Assembly (NCBI RefSeq): GCF_910592395.1
Contig: NC_088318.1
Location: 12,896,349-12,960,348, forward strand
DNA: 64,000 nt
From: Lineus longissimus
Taxonomy: Eukaryota > Nemertea > Pilidiophora > Heteronemertea > Lineidae
Direction: 5' to 3'
Position numbers and translations under genes: made by a program. The notes under the pieces were generated by a model. It was not told the origin of the DNA, did no database searches, and was given only the letters and a program-made list of their open reading frames with translations. Positions 13,850 to 28,500 of this stretch are shown here, one piece after another (within the stretch, counting starts at the first letter, position 1; every line of letters starts with the position of its first letter).

Positions 13850-16448
13850 AATATTATGGTGACAATAATTAATACAGAAACTGCAAATGTAAACATCAAT
13901 TTGGTCTTTTAATTAAGCAAACTCAATGGTCTTTCACAAAAGTAACTTATTACACCTATATACAAATGATCTCCAAACAAGCGTACTCTAACAGACAATC
14001 ATATTCCTTGGATTTTCCTGGAGTACTGAGGTTGGATACATACAGAAGATACATGTACATACTTTTTTTCATATTCATGTGTGGTACAAGTGGATTGCTA
14101 CAGTGTTAATCTTACTGAGTGTTACAATTACTGAGTGCAATTTCGTTTTGGAATTCCAACACTGTCTCGCATCTCCAATAAAAACAAACATCTGCATACC
14201 TAAAACACCTACACTAGACATAGGGTCTCATATTACCGGTAATCTTCGAACAAAACCCTGCAACTGAAGATTTCACAAATGACTGGCTCTAAATGCAATC
14301 TTATAGACCTCACAACTAATGTTCTCAGTATTCCAGACATTTACATGAGTCACGGCTATGCATCCTGCCAACATTTTCTTTAAAAGCACAAATAATTGTG
14401 CAGTCAATGAACACAAAGCAAAGATTTTTTTCATTAGCAAAAAAATCTAACGACCAAACAATTATGACCATCAGTCAATGCACAATATATTTTCATACAC
14501 TTACAATTTATACATATTTTTAATAATATTGCAACCAAAATAATCTACAATCTATCAGTGATGACAATTTAGGATTCGATGAGTATCATTAGAAATACAT
14601 GTATGCTAGCACAAAGGATATGTCAATACCTGGACTTAGATATCTGCTCTTGATTTTTTATTCATGAGGCCTCATTGCAGTCGGCAGATACTTAGGGTCA
14701 TTTTCTTTTAGAAAAATTAGTCTCCCTTACCCCAAAAGTATACCTCCATTTTGTCCACTGAGACCAAAAGAAAAAGGGCAAGTTATTCATTCAGTTATTG
14801 CTGGGCACCACAAGTCAACCCTCATTTTTCTGATGAGTCTGATGGTCTACTTTGATATTTTGAAGAGCAACATTTGGTACATCTTCAGTGATATCCACCA
14901 ATCAGATGGACTAATTGAAGAATATTCCACAGACTTGCTTTTGGCATACCGGTACCTGTGTAAGGTAGTGGACCTATTTGACCATTCAGTTTATAAATAA
15001 GTAAGGGAGTATTACTAAATTTGGTTTGTGGCAACTTGCCACAGGGGTTAAAAAAGGAGTACGTCTGGTCGTATCACGCCATATTATATGTTGGTCAGAG
15101 CCAAGTCCTGATTGGGTATTTTGGGGAAGAGGGGATGACGTATGGTTGGTTACCAAGGGTGGTGTGCTTGTTGTAAAAAAAGACAGAGAGAGTTGGCATA
15201 GACATTCATGTTCATCCACAAAAAGGAGACTAAGAGATATATTATATTCACCATCATCACACAAAGTCGGCTGTGGATATTAGTTCTTATATTTCAACCC
15301 CACATAGACAGGGCAAGCCTTCCACCTGCACAAACCTCCACAGCAGATATATCTAAAGCCCAGATTCTAAGATATGGAATGTTTCTAACCAATCAGTCAT
15401 GCAACTTTGATAATGACATTAATAGAAATGACGTTCAAAAGCTAACAAATGCTAATCCATGGCTCACTATGTCTAGTGTGTTTATCTCACACCAGACGAC
15501 TCCAATAGTCAATGGCAGTCATGATGCATGCAAGCATTGTCTGTCCACAGTTGATATAGCGCAATGCATGTAAAAATATTCATAGGTATGTGTACACGAA
15601 AACACTCTACAAGTTGGGTTGCCATATCAATCTTTGCATCTCTGCCAAAAACTGCAAGTTTTCTCGGGTGCCGCTTCATAAGGCAATGACACGTGTCATT
15701 TTTATGGAACTGCAAAGGGATCAAATGACGTAGGCCTAGTTTAGGTATTTTGGGAGAAAAGACACTTTCCGCTCATCGAAAATTTCTTCAAATAAGACCT
15801 ATATTATTTTTTTACAAAGTCATTTACCTTTTGCTTCTCAAGGGTTTAAAATGGTCTCATGCACTTCACTTAAGTAATGAACAGTTGACAAGCTACTGAC
15901 AAGCGAGTGAACTTGTTTTTGAATAGAAAAATGACTATATGACAATTTATATACAACATAATGAACTTTTAACATCATGCAATTTATATCTACAAAAACA
16001 AGCATTGGTCACATATTATGATGAACATACATGTTGTTAAGTTCTGGATTGGGAACTTCAAACCAGTAACTTCAACAACTTGGCATTACTATACACTGCC
16101 AAACTTTTGCACGCATGTTATGTTAGCAGAAATCACCGAAAGCTGAAAGAAAATTTTCTAATGTCCACCCCGTAAAATCTTCACGACTGACCCTAGCTAT
16201 TTTCAACAACAGAAAATCGTAGAACGACTAAATATTCGATTTCATTTTCACTCTTTCAATTTCTCCAGCTGTGACTCAAATTCCCAACAGTTTCCAACAA
16301 ATCAACCTGTTTTCCATCAGTCTCCCTGGAGACAAACTACAGAAACTGCTTTGCATTATGACTGTCCACCTGGAATGGTCCCTTCTCATTCATAGCAACA
16401 GAAAGGATGATACTTTGGGCAGGATTGCAGATACCGTACACACTAGGT
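13850..16448 (-). other. Probable NDRG 3' UTR and downstream flank
   Basis: AT-rich DNA without convincing exons lies left of the NDRG stop. A minus-strand AATAAA is present at 14662-14657. The true cleavage site cannot be fixed without transcript data. Confidence 0.35.
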
Positions 16449-16534
16449 CTAGCAAACGGTCGCGGTTGCTTCCATTCCTGGCTTCCTAGCCGGTGAATCA
16501 AACGGAGTGGAATTCCTCCTGGCGGCATCCCTTT
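16449..16534 (-). CDS. NDRG: NDRG last coding exon
   Basis: Phase-1 acceptor (gtcgcag) opens 27 codons: ERDAARRNSTPFDSPARK, then PGMEATATVC and stop TAG at 16449-16451. The basic/Ser tail and terminal ...VC resemble the short tails of NDRG proteins that end in ...EVSC. This is the shortest and least conserved exon, so it is less certain than the rest. Confidence 0.75.
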
Positions 16535-19500
16535 CTGCGACAATTTTTGTTTGACTAAGTGACGGAACTGAAGAGGAAGTCAGAAAATATTTGGCAACGA
16601 TTTGAAGAAAACACTTCATGGGTTATTGAGAAATATCAGGGCTGAATTCAATTCTAGTGCTCATTTTTTGCCAAAACTATGGTTTGAAGGTGTGGAGAAG
16701 AGAGCCAAATGATAATTTCATGAAAGAATCATCAATAAGACATTTTAGTTTTTTACAGTGTAAAACAGCTGATAACCTACCATGACCCATGCCCTGTAAG
16801 AATAACCTAAATGCCTCCGCCACTTTCGCTGGTTGTTCTTCCAAGACCATACCACTGCAGTCGGATATCTGAAAACAAAACACAGACGAGTCATCTTTGA
16901 CCAGCAATCCTACATCCCAACTGCATAACAATATCATTTAAGCCTGATAACATTGTAATTTGTTGGAAAGTTCTCAAATGCCACCCTGAAATTCAAACAA
17001 AGCACTACCATAACCAATGGGCAAAGATATGTGGTTTGGTGTGAAACCTGCAAATACCATCAGTTTCAACTCATGTATAAAAGTGTGCAAATAAAATTCG
17101 ATAAACTCTTATTATCAGCTATAGTAATACTCACGTTCAACACATTCGAATTTGAAGGATCAAGTCTGCTATTCATTGCAACAACATCATCCAAATGGGG
17201 AGATCCAGCACTACCCACTAACATCACATTGCACCTAAAATTTGAAGAAATGTTTTTTTCATGATCTGATATAATGCTAAGTCTGCAAACCACAATATCA
17301 GCACAACTGTCAGTGTACCAGCATGGAAAGCCACTAGACTACTTCCAAAACCTAACAACACCAATCCCTTGCCCAGATATTTTATTGGATGAATTCCGTG
17401 ATGTGATTCCTGTACTCACTTTAGTGTTTTTGCATCTTTCTTCTTAGTTAGGTCAAGCTCTCTGCTAATTCCGAGGTCTGTTCGCCTACAAACAAGAGAG
17501 GAAATATGCGATTAAAGATTGAATAACTAAGTGACAATTAAACAATCTCTTTTTTCTATGTCACCTCCATGTGATATCCTAATTTGTTCTCTAGAATCTA
17601 CCACTGCTGTAAAACTTTGAGTTACACAAAGTGTAGTCGATTGAAAAAATAACTGGTAGGGAAATGACAGGATAACTCTCCTCTACTTAAGTACTTACTG
17701 AACATATGCATCGATGAAACTGGCCATGTTGTGCGGGTTAATCTGCTTGATGTTATCCTTGAACACATGGACAAGATCTGTGTTGCGCTCTTTGGCTTCC
17801 TGCAAGAAAAGTTATAAAGAATACATAGATCTGTTGTTGTGGTCCTTGCTTCCTGCAAGAAAGGTTATAAAGAATACATAGATCTGTGTTGTGGTCCTTG
17901 GCTTCCTGCAAGGAAGGTTATAATTAGAATACATAGATCTATTGTTGTGGTCCTTGGCTTCCTGCAAGGAAGGTTATAAAGAATACATAGATCTGTTGTT
18001 GTGGTCCTTGCTTCCTGCAAGAAAGGTTATAAAGAATACATAGATCTGTGTTGTGGTCCTTGCTTCCTGCAAGAAAGGTTATAAAGAATACATAGATCTG
18101 TTGTTGTGGTCCTTGGCTTCCTGCAAGGAAGATTATAAAGAATACATAGATCTGTTGTTGTGGTCCTTGCTTCCTGCAAGAAAGGTTATAAAGAATACAT
18201 AGATCTGTGTTGCGCTCTTTGGCTTCCTGCAAGAAAGGTTATAAAGAATACATAGATCTGTGTTGCGCTCTTTGGCTTCCTGCAAGAAAAGTTATAAAGA
18301 ATACATAGATCTGTTGTTGTGGTCCTTGGCTTCCTGCAAGAAAAGTTATAAAGAATACATAGATCTGTTGTTGTGGTCCTTGCTTCCTGCAAGAAAGGTT
18401 ATAAAGAATACATGGAGATCTGTGTTGCGGTCCCCGCTTTCTTACAAGAACATTCACAACAAGATCTGGGTCACTGTATTCTCGGGACATGAGTGATTAA
18501 GTTTAGCAAGATTTCATGTGTATGTTTCTGCATTTTCTTTTACAAAATCAGCAACAAACACAGAGGGCGAATATTGGACCTTGCCTCACCTTCCCAAACC
18601 AATGCCACAAGAGATATTCCTCCGTCGTAGCTGTGATCACGCCCATCTTGAGGTACCAGGAGTTCAGCTTCTGGTACCCCCATTCCGTCCAACCGGCAGC
18701 AGTCGCAGTACAATTCACCAGAAACAATGCATCACATTTCTCTGGGTGTTGGAGCTGGAAATACCAAAGGAATAAAATTAGTTTGTAATTTCTGGCGTGT
18801 CGAAATGAAATCCTACACAATCTGGATTTGGACAAAATTGACAACTATTCCATTGAGACTTACCGCAAATCTACAGAGAATGTTTGCCCCAGCACCAACA
18901 CCAAATCCAATTACTCTTTTCAATCTGAAAAATTTAAGTGACATAATTATTGGTTATTGCATAAAATTAGAGATCAATGAATTTTTAATCAATGCCAAGT
19001 GCAATTAATTCGACAATCCACTTTTTATTCTTTCTGATGGAAAGTTTAAATCATCTTGTTTCAACATCTATAGCACTTGCAGGAAAGATTTTAAATTCAT
19101 GATATGTGTGTGCTTGTTTCAGAAAAAAATCTTTATTTTTTACGAGAACTTCTGGATAAAGCTCTACTAATCGATGAAACATGAAAAGATTGCAGGCTTA
19201 CCCATAATACTGTAGAACTGGTAAGATCATTTCTCCAAGTTGATCCATGGTTGGGTAGCCAGTCCTAAATTGAAAATATTTATTGATAACACAGTCAAAT
19301 TTAGCACTTTCAAGTAGGTAATTATAACACATCCTAAAGACAGAAGGTAAAGTTGAATCACTAAATACATATATTTTTGTTTGTTTGTTTACTATGTAGG
19401 AAGTAAGGACTTCGCTTTGTCATATCTCTGTACTTACAATAGCCTACAGTAGCTCCAGAAAAATGCAATTCAGTCTATCAGCAACATTCACAGTGAAATG

Positions 19501-22500
19501 CCACAAGAAGAAACATGAAATATTAAAACAAAAATAATATCTGACAAGTCATAAATGTTAATTATTATTCAATTAATTTAATTAATTAATTTAATTAATT
19601 TTTTGTTAATCATTATTTTCTCTTACAGAACATTTTACATTACTACATTTTAAACTGACAGAATATCTGAAATGGACTTCAAAACGAACTTAAAAAAACA
19701 CATATATTGATGTACTAGTTCTACAAACATTGAAAGACCGGCACGAAATTGGAGCATGAGGAATAGTAATATCATTCATGCGCCTGAATTCGTGAAGAAC
19801 TATCTTAAAAGAAATGAACAGTGTTAGTCTCTACAAATGTCCAGACTTTAAGTAAAATTATAATGCCAACAGTCGTGTCATGTTAAACTGAATAACTGAG
19901 TTATGAAGCACTGAAAAATTCAATAACTGATAAACTTTAACCCCTTACTTCTTCGGAAACCTAGGACGTTCATCACTATAAAAACACAGCAAGATTCACA
20001 TAAATTGCACGGTAAAAACTATGACTGACAGTATAGGAGCACATTAAACATGTTAAGATGTAGAAAAATAACGTTTTGATACAATTATTATCTGCAAATT
20101 ATGTCTGAAACAAAAACAACTTAAATTTACAGAGACTGAAACCAATGGAAGTATACCTGTACTATGCATGCTTATTTAATTGCTAATTCTAAAACACCTT
20201 GGCTACAATGCTTCATTTTTGTAACAGATTATGTATAAGCCTCGTTTTGACCACAGAGGTTTTGGTGAGACAACCATAACCTGTTGGATTGGTATAAAAC
20301 GTTGAAGGCAGATTCTTGGAGGATTTAACTTTCAGGTGTTTTAGAAAAGAAATTGATACAGAACTCAAGTACATGCTATTATGATGGGAGATATTTACCC
20401 GTCAACCACAGGAGACGTGGGTGTGCTAAAAGGGACATGGGGAGAAAATAAGGGAGAGATCCAAATAAGTTCATTGGCTTAGGAACAAATTGGGTTATTT
20501 GATGATGGCGGAAACAAAAATAGGGTCCTTCACTCAAACAGGTCAACCCTTTTGGAAGAAACGGGTACAGAGGGCTCGTTCAGTGGTGGTAGTTGGACTA
20601 AATGTGATGAGAAACATTTCAATTAGAAAGGGTAGCTCAGATTTTCATTTGCTGTACCGTAGTAACCTGAAGGAATCAAAATATCATTGGCGTGGTTATT
20701 AATAGTGAAGATAAAGATTTTGAAGACCACAATCCCTTTAGGCAGAAGGATGAAGAACGTTTAGGGAAGAGGCCATGCAAATTCACCATTTCCAGAGAGG
20801 GGATTCGGGCAGTGAAATGCACAACAAATGGCAGGAATGTTGCAAGGTAGATTCAAGAACTGGGGCTTTTAGTTTTAGAGTGAAGTTACATGAGTACAGC
20901 CTTTATGGTCTGCACAGATTCTTGCCAAAGGCAAATCGTTGAAATCCAACTTGGGACACTGGTACATTGGTAGGTGCTATACGGTGGGATTTGCCACTGT
21001 TGAAATCACACTACACTATTAGCTGGAAAAAGCTTTTTCAAAATAGCACCCTACCTGTGCAATGAAAACCTGAAAGGAATGCATATATAGAAATTTTTAA
21101 AAATTGTGCATCATTTTGATTTATTGCAATACATACATATTGCTGATATCATACAAATCTAGCACATTCATCTATCTTTAGAAAATATCACCGCAAACGC
21201 CAAACTTTCACAGGTGTTTCATTGACCACTGCAAATGAGCGTTTTAGTCACATGCGATCGTGATTGCAGGTCGCAGCAATTTAAATGGCTTGTTTGCAGG
21301 CGCTTTACTTTACAACAACACTTTAACTGAAACTAACATACTAATCAGGAACTCCTGCCAACATCAATTTTAAACATGCAGACAATGACAGGGAGTGGGG
21401 GTGGGGGTCGTCAACGAGCATCAGGGCGGGGGTCTAGGCAAGAATTCAGGGTTGGGATATAAACAGGTCGCAATGCAGGTTGCCAGATCATTACCAAACC
21501 ACATGCCTTCTTGCTTGACGCAGCATTTGTCATCAAGAATCAGTTTGCTGACAGAGAATGACACTTTACTAAAACATGATGCTGCCTATCTCGAATATTG
21601 ACATCATAATTTATATTATCACAATATTAAGTATGTAATATCAATAATACAATAGATCACAACAAAAACATATTACGACAATAATATTATTACGGCAGTA
21701 ATGGATTACACTTATCTAGAGGGCATGAAAGAAACGTGTTAAGAAGGATGAAAATAAATCTGACAAAAGGAATTTCAACAATCCTTGGAGCTAGCAACAT
21801 CCAATCAGATATTGGACTGGGGAGGTTCTGAACTTTAACTTCCACAAAGCTATGGTTCTCCCTGTGATGCGTCCATTTTATTACAACACGAAACAACAAA
21901 ACAATGGATTGGCACAACAACGTCATAACAAAACTGAACATAGTTCAAGACAGGGTAAGTCTGAATTATCAAACCCTTAAAAGTCAGCTGAAAGTAACGT
22001 TTAGATATCTGGAAAGGTTTACTGAAAACGATTTCACTAGACATTACAACAGCACTAAAGGACCATTCAATTACATGTACCTTGGCAGCGACTTCTTTTC
22101 GTTGACTACAGGTTTGGCAGGGCTTTGCTGTTGTTGAGGACTGCAATCAGGGTACCGAAATATGAGAATTCAGACAAAATATAAAGGAGAGCTGAAGTCT
22201 TTTGGGGACACAATATTCAGAGACATAATTCAGCTCCAGCAAGCTATGGGTCTTGCTGGTTCTCTCAATTTCTTCTATGTTAAATCTTTTGAGACCCCAC
22301 CCAGGCCCTGAATTTGGAAGATAATTCCATCCCCAAATCCACAGCAGTAACTATAGGGATGCCAATGAGCTAAGGCAAAAAAGCTGAAATTTCTTTCTTG
22401 TAAAGATGTTGCCCTTTCACTCACTTGCACAAATATCCATCAGAAACGCTTAAATCTTTGGCCTAATTTTGAAATTTAAAGACCCACAGGTAGTTGAGAC

Positions 22501-25500
22501 TAGACCTTAACATGTCAGCTATCAATTTAGCATTCAATAAGAGGAAAAGTCTAAAATCTGCCTTGACATCCCTGTACTGAACTACTGTGACCGGATTTAT
22601 GAAATGTACTGAACACAACCGGACTGATTTTGCCCCAATCATAAATGTCATCCAATCGCAAATATCGATTCCCAATATTCACTTGCCGTTATCAATCATG
22701 TGCCCGCTAATTCATCAGGGCTCGAACAAGAAATATCAATAAGGTCTTTCTTATTATTGTTTGGCGAGGGCATAAATATCGGCATAGCAACATTTGGATG
22801 TTTACTCTTCTTGAAACATTGTTTTTTGGCATAGCAACATTTGAATGTTTACTCTTCTTGAAACATTATTTTTTCATCACTGTCGACGCGTTATCGGTTT
22901 TGCGATGGCTTCAAGGTGGCTGGCCCATTTGAACTTTGTTGTTCAAGTTCATCATAAGGTTGGCAAATGATAGTCTCTCGAGGCATCAAAACACTTCATA
23001 AGATATTAAGTCAAGAAGCAAGAATGAAAGGGACAGTTTTGCATGTTTCTGAAACTCTTACACTATAGCAGACGTCCTATCTTTAGAGAGTTGAAATACA
23101 AAATGTAGACGAAAACTAATAACATGCTTCAACAAGGAAGACTTGACTGAAACAGATAGAGATACAGAAAGAGTGAAAATTTGAAAGAGAAAAAGGGGTG
23201 AAAGTATCGCTTATATATGAAAATATTTTCAGAGGCAGGCCCACTGATTGAGTCCAGTTTTTTTGGTAAGCTTGGAGACATCACGAAATATCAACTTAAT
23301 TTCAAAATCATAATAAAATAGTATAGCAAGACCAACACATACAGGATTTCTAATCCGAAACATGCCTGAATTTTGAATGGTCTCACCTGGTGTTTCCATA
23401 AGAGTAGCCAGCCCTGCTCAAAATGCTTTCTGTCCAGGTGGCCGGCAAACTAGATGGTGACATTTTGAAAAATTGTGATTACTAGTAGGACCAGATTTAA
23501 GCAGTCATTCAAACCAAAAAGAAGGGCAATCACAAGGGTTCTGTATAGATGATCCCCAGGACATCAAGGCCGAACGATGTCAAAAACAAGGTAAATGTAA
23601 TGTCAAACACAGAGGTGGGTGCCAGGTGGGGGGGGGGGGGGCTAATTCCATAATGTCAGATGGGGAGAGCACACGCCGAAATTTACCCAACATGGCGGTT
23701 GGCATGGGAAATATGTAGAGCTTGTCTTGTACATTTGCTCGGGGATTGTGGCCCGAGAGTCAGACAAACCAAGAAGCTTCCAAATTGTCAACACACCGAA
23801 GATTGGCCATGGAATTCTATCTTTGGCTACAAATATATAAGATTTTCTGATTTAATGGCAAACACCATGGACTAATTAATTATTGATTAATGCTGAACCA
23901 TAAAATTTAATTACAAGGCCAAAGATCAAGCACATCCGTTGACACACAATACAGCTCAACTTTTTATTAATGTACTTGAAGAAAATAAACTAAGTGTATC
24001 AAGCTGCCCCATATCCCACGAGATGTGATATTAGGGCTGTATACACAACAAGAAAAAGACCCGAGGAGATTTGAATGCGGTCAGAATTTCCCTGGTGGAA
24101 ACTAAACAGAAACTAATCAGCACTGGTGTGGACTAGTCTGAATCTATCGAGCTGGTTCTATCAGGTCCAGTACGGATACATCCGGACCATTCACTTTTAA
24201 TTGTACATGTTGTAGGTCGACATGTCTGTGGCATCATGCAAGAATTAATATAATAATAAAGACGAGTTAAGTTAGTCTTTATTAAGATCTGGTTGACCAG
24301 GAGATGATCAGTCATGTATCATGGGGTCTATGAAACATTTCATATAAACATCAAACATGATGTAGGTGTACGTGTTTCATCAGTTTACAAGTAGCTTTAG
24401 GGGTTAATCTCATAAACCTCGCTAATTGACCCGAGATAAGACATTAATGACTTAATAGGTTTGGTGAACACTTCTGGCATTTGCTTCAGAACTAATGGTA
24501 GTTTGGGGATATTTCAAACATCAGAGCAAGCAATGATGCAAGAAATAACCAAGTATGAAGCCGGATGGGATGAGGTGAATTATCATGCAGATGCATGGCA
24601 ACAGAAAATCATACTTGTAGGGAGTACCGTCTTTTTAAATTTTTGTAGCCTGGTATAATAACCTACCACATCCCAAAGAGAAAATGTACCTATGGAAAAA
24701 ACCTGCATTCTGACCACAAGGGCACATTACATAGACATAAGGAGTTTATACCATATAATCTTTTCTGGAGACAAAATGGAAGATACAATACAACTACAAG
24801 ACAAATGCAACCTTATTAAACAAATGCAAAAACACATCCCATTTAAGTCAAACTTGAGGGAGCATTTTAAATTGTCTAGTACCAGCAGTTGCTGCACGAT
24901 CTGCACCTGAAATCAACTTTTGAACTTATCAATCATTCAAACAATGTTGGTGTTGCGTGAAAAACTGGTGCAAACTGCAACTGTAATCAGGCAAAGTAAA
25001 TTTTGTGAAGCTAAGTTAAGTAACTAGCACAGTGAGAAACACCCATTCAATGCCACCTAAAGATAGCTAGACTATAGACAGATGATTAAAAGTGAAGTGA
25101 AAATTGTGTAAAGGTGAAACAGGTAAAACATCTTTGTGAAACCAGGTATATTCAGCCATCAAATACATATTCCTTGCTGACCACATTGTTTTGCAAAATC
25201 CCAATCGATTAGGAATGAAATTTGAACATGAACATGCAGAATGTTCTGTTTGATGGCTGAATATTTACTGAAGGCTATTCTGCACTCTACACCAATCTGC
25301 TAAAAAAAGTGGAAAAAAAGTCATTGCCATTCTTGTAAGCATGGTGACATGATGATACCTCTGTGGTTCATGATTTTATACAGAAGCAATTGTTACTTGC
25401 AACTGGACACTCATGTCTGTCACCTCCTATGCAGTCACACCGAAGGACAGGTGAATTGAGCAACCCATTCACTAAAATAAATGACCTACGAGAGTGTGAC

Positions 25501-28500
25501 ATGAAAGAGCTTATTATCGTAAATGATGGCAATGTTTCCTCCACTACGATACTGTGCTGACATTTATTAACAAGGGGGAGTTTCCCCAGAAAAATCTGAC
25601 ATCTTTAATGCTCTAAGGTGCCATTTCAGCACATAGTTTTAGGATTCTTCATTCTATAAAGAATTCCCAATTTAAATTGGTTTTTCGGAAACTTCAATTC
25701 AACAAGATTGTGCTGAAGAAACTGGATCCCAACATGGGTAATCTGACTGCCAACCGGCTTAAAGACGTCAACACAGTATATTTCCAAACAATGTCATTTA
25801 GGAAAGGGAATTTGTTACCATGGTTGGACAACATGCAGGACTGGTGTCAAGTTGGTGAAGACATCCAAAGATTTTGATAGAATCACAAACCATGAAACTA
25901 TGCCATGTTTTACAGGTTGATTCTTTAGTTCTCATATCCATTATCATAAGTGTACTATCCTCTGGTTAATTTTCATCACATTGACACATCTGGTTACTGT
26001 ACAGCGTCTAGGTTTATTTCTACCTACCAGTGCCACAGGTAAAGACAATGTACACGAACAGCATGGGCCTTTGAGAGTTTTTGAGAAACAGAGACACAGT
26101 TCTATGCTTTGATATCTAAGTGTCTAATTCATGATTGATAGGTGCAATCCTATCACTGCAAGTTGTCCATAACTATATAAATCAGTTCATATTCCTACTT
26201 TCCAGGCTCAGTGAAAGCACAAGCTGAACAATCGACTTTTACATTGAAATCTACAACTAGAACGACCCCAAATTTCCATCCCATGCAAGATCTTTTGAAG
26301 TTTCATTACTAGTTTGTTTACCTGATGTACTCTGTCATTGGCTTCTCGCATCACCAATTTCAAAGATTTTTTTTAAAGCTCCATTCTTGTGATAAAGGTC
26401 CCCTAACCTGTCGATATTGTCAGCTGTATGCCTAGAGAGCCAAAATGGAATATGAACTGAATTATGCTACAAATGTTACATTGGATCAAACAATGGATGT
26501 AAGCATGGATGCTTGAGAGTGCTAGGAGAGGTGTCGGCACTAGAGAGAGATGTTCACCACCTAAAACATACACGGAGAGAGATGTCAACCACCTAAACGT
26601 GTAGAGAGTGTCCACTTTACCTGTTTCGTTTGGGAGACTCAGTGGAGGAATGCTCAGCTAACAACACTTCTCTCTCGTCTTTTTTCTCACTATAGGAAAT
26701 AGGAGGGAGGCGGCAAGTTTAGGTTTTAATCTAATGCAAATGAACAAGCGGGTATGTGACATGATTATGTATCAGCAATATGGCTAAATTAGCTTTGTTT
26801 CCTCAACTCTCAGAATCGTTGCCAACTCCCATGGACGGTTCAGCTTTTTATTTTCGACTGTTTCCAAGTTTCTGAAAACTGCAAAAAATTGCCCGCCAAA
26901 AAAGTAGCGGCTCACAGTGTGTAAACTTACCTGCAGTAAAAAAATATACCCCAAAGAAGATTTATGTGTATAACAATGTAGAATATTAAAATTATGATGG
27001 TTAGACAGCAGGAACTATTAAATGTCAAACCCACGCAATAATTAGATGGCGTAAAATATATAAAAATTTCGCCAAAGGCAAAGGTGAGACAATAAATCCC
27101 AAGAGCATAATAGGCCAAACTTAATAAGGCTGGTGAAGACCTGATGAAGCCTGGGCAACTAAAACCTAGCAGGCACTGTGGTCAAACTACTGAATGGTGT
27201 ACACATGCAGTAATTTTTAGAAAGCAGAATATTGTTTGGGACATACCATCCATAATTTGGGCTTCTTTTACCGTGAATTCATTGCATTCGTGCTATCATT
27301 CTTTCGTGCCGAAGTCAGCCTTTTTGGGCAAATTCATGACATTTTGAAATCGAATGTCAAAGGCGTATTTGACCATTTTACCCTTCAGAAAATATTTCAA
27401 GGGTATTTGAGGGTAAAGAAAACTTTTTTGAAAATTTTGATCCCCATAATTTTGCCACCCCTAGTTTGGGCACAAGCAACAAGCACTGTCAAATGTTGTG
27501 TACTTGGTGAAATTGAAGAGTCTGAAGCTCCAGTATGGAAACAGATGGGAAGAAAACACAAGAAACACTGGGGCAATGACAAAATAAGGATGACAGCAGA
27601 TAGAATATGTCAAAGGACTGGAACAGATCAGGGGGAGATATTCATTTGAGGGAGTTATGAACTTTAATAAAAACCAGCTGGACAGAATAGAGCAGCTCCA
27701 TTTTATCTGTGAATTTCTACCCTGAACGATTTCACTATTGTCACTTTAGTTTGAACATGGCTTGTTAGTAAATGTACATTTCAAGGGATGTAAGGGAAGG
27801 GAACAAACAAAACTGGATTAGTTTTAAAGTAATATCAAAATCTATCTAGCCCATGAAAGCTGGGAGTTAGGACACTCACCCTTGACCTTTATCACCCTCC
27901 ACGCTAGGGAAACAAAAAATCTAAGTACATGTAAAGGATGGAACGTAACAAACAACAAGATCAACAAATGGCTTTAAAACATGCTGTGGGCAGGAGGAGT
28001 ACTTCCAATTTTGAAAGGAAACCGAGAATCTGGGGGATATTATCCCCCTTAGCCTTTGCAGGCCTCAGAGAAAGGAAACTTTCTTTTAAAACCTGTGCAG
28101 TAAATGCAGTGTAAAAGACCACCAAGGGCAGGGTCCAGTCCTTGTGGAAGGGCAGGGTCCAGTCCTCGTGGAAGGGCAGGGTCCTGTCCTTGTGGCGTGA
28201 CTGAAGATCAGGATGAATCAAGAAATGCTTACAAATATTTGGGAGTTTTGCATCTGCCGGGCCATATACTTGACTGATGGACATTCATTGATAAATCTTC
28301 AGCAGATATACAGGCTTGTCAGCTGGCATCTGGGTATCATTTTAAACTCAACACCAAATGCGATGAATTTCTTATTTCTGAACTTTTATCTTACCAGTAC
28401 CACACTATTGTAATTGACAAAAAAATTATCTTCACTACGATTCCCAAATTTTACCAGTGGCTACTCCTCACATCAGCCTGCTTTTATGGTTAATCACGAT

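Noticed and set aside
17939-18490. Minus-strand frames of 68-97 codons with repeated CILYNFSCRK / YVFFITFLAG
   Set aside because: They are translations of the exon-derived minisatellite inside an NDRG intron, not genes.
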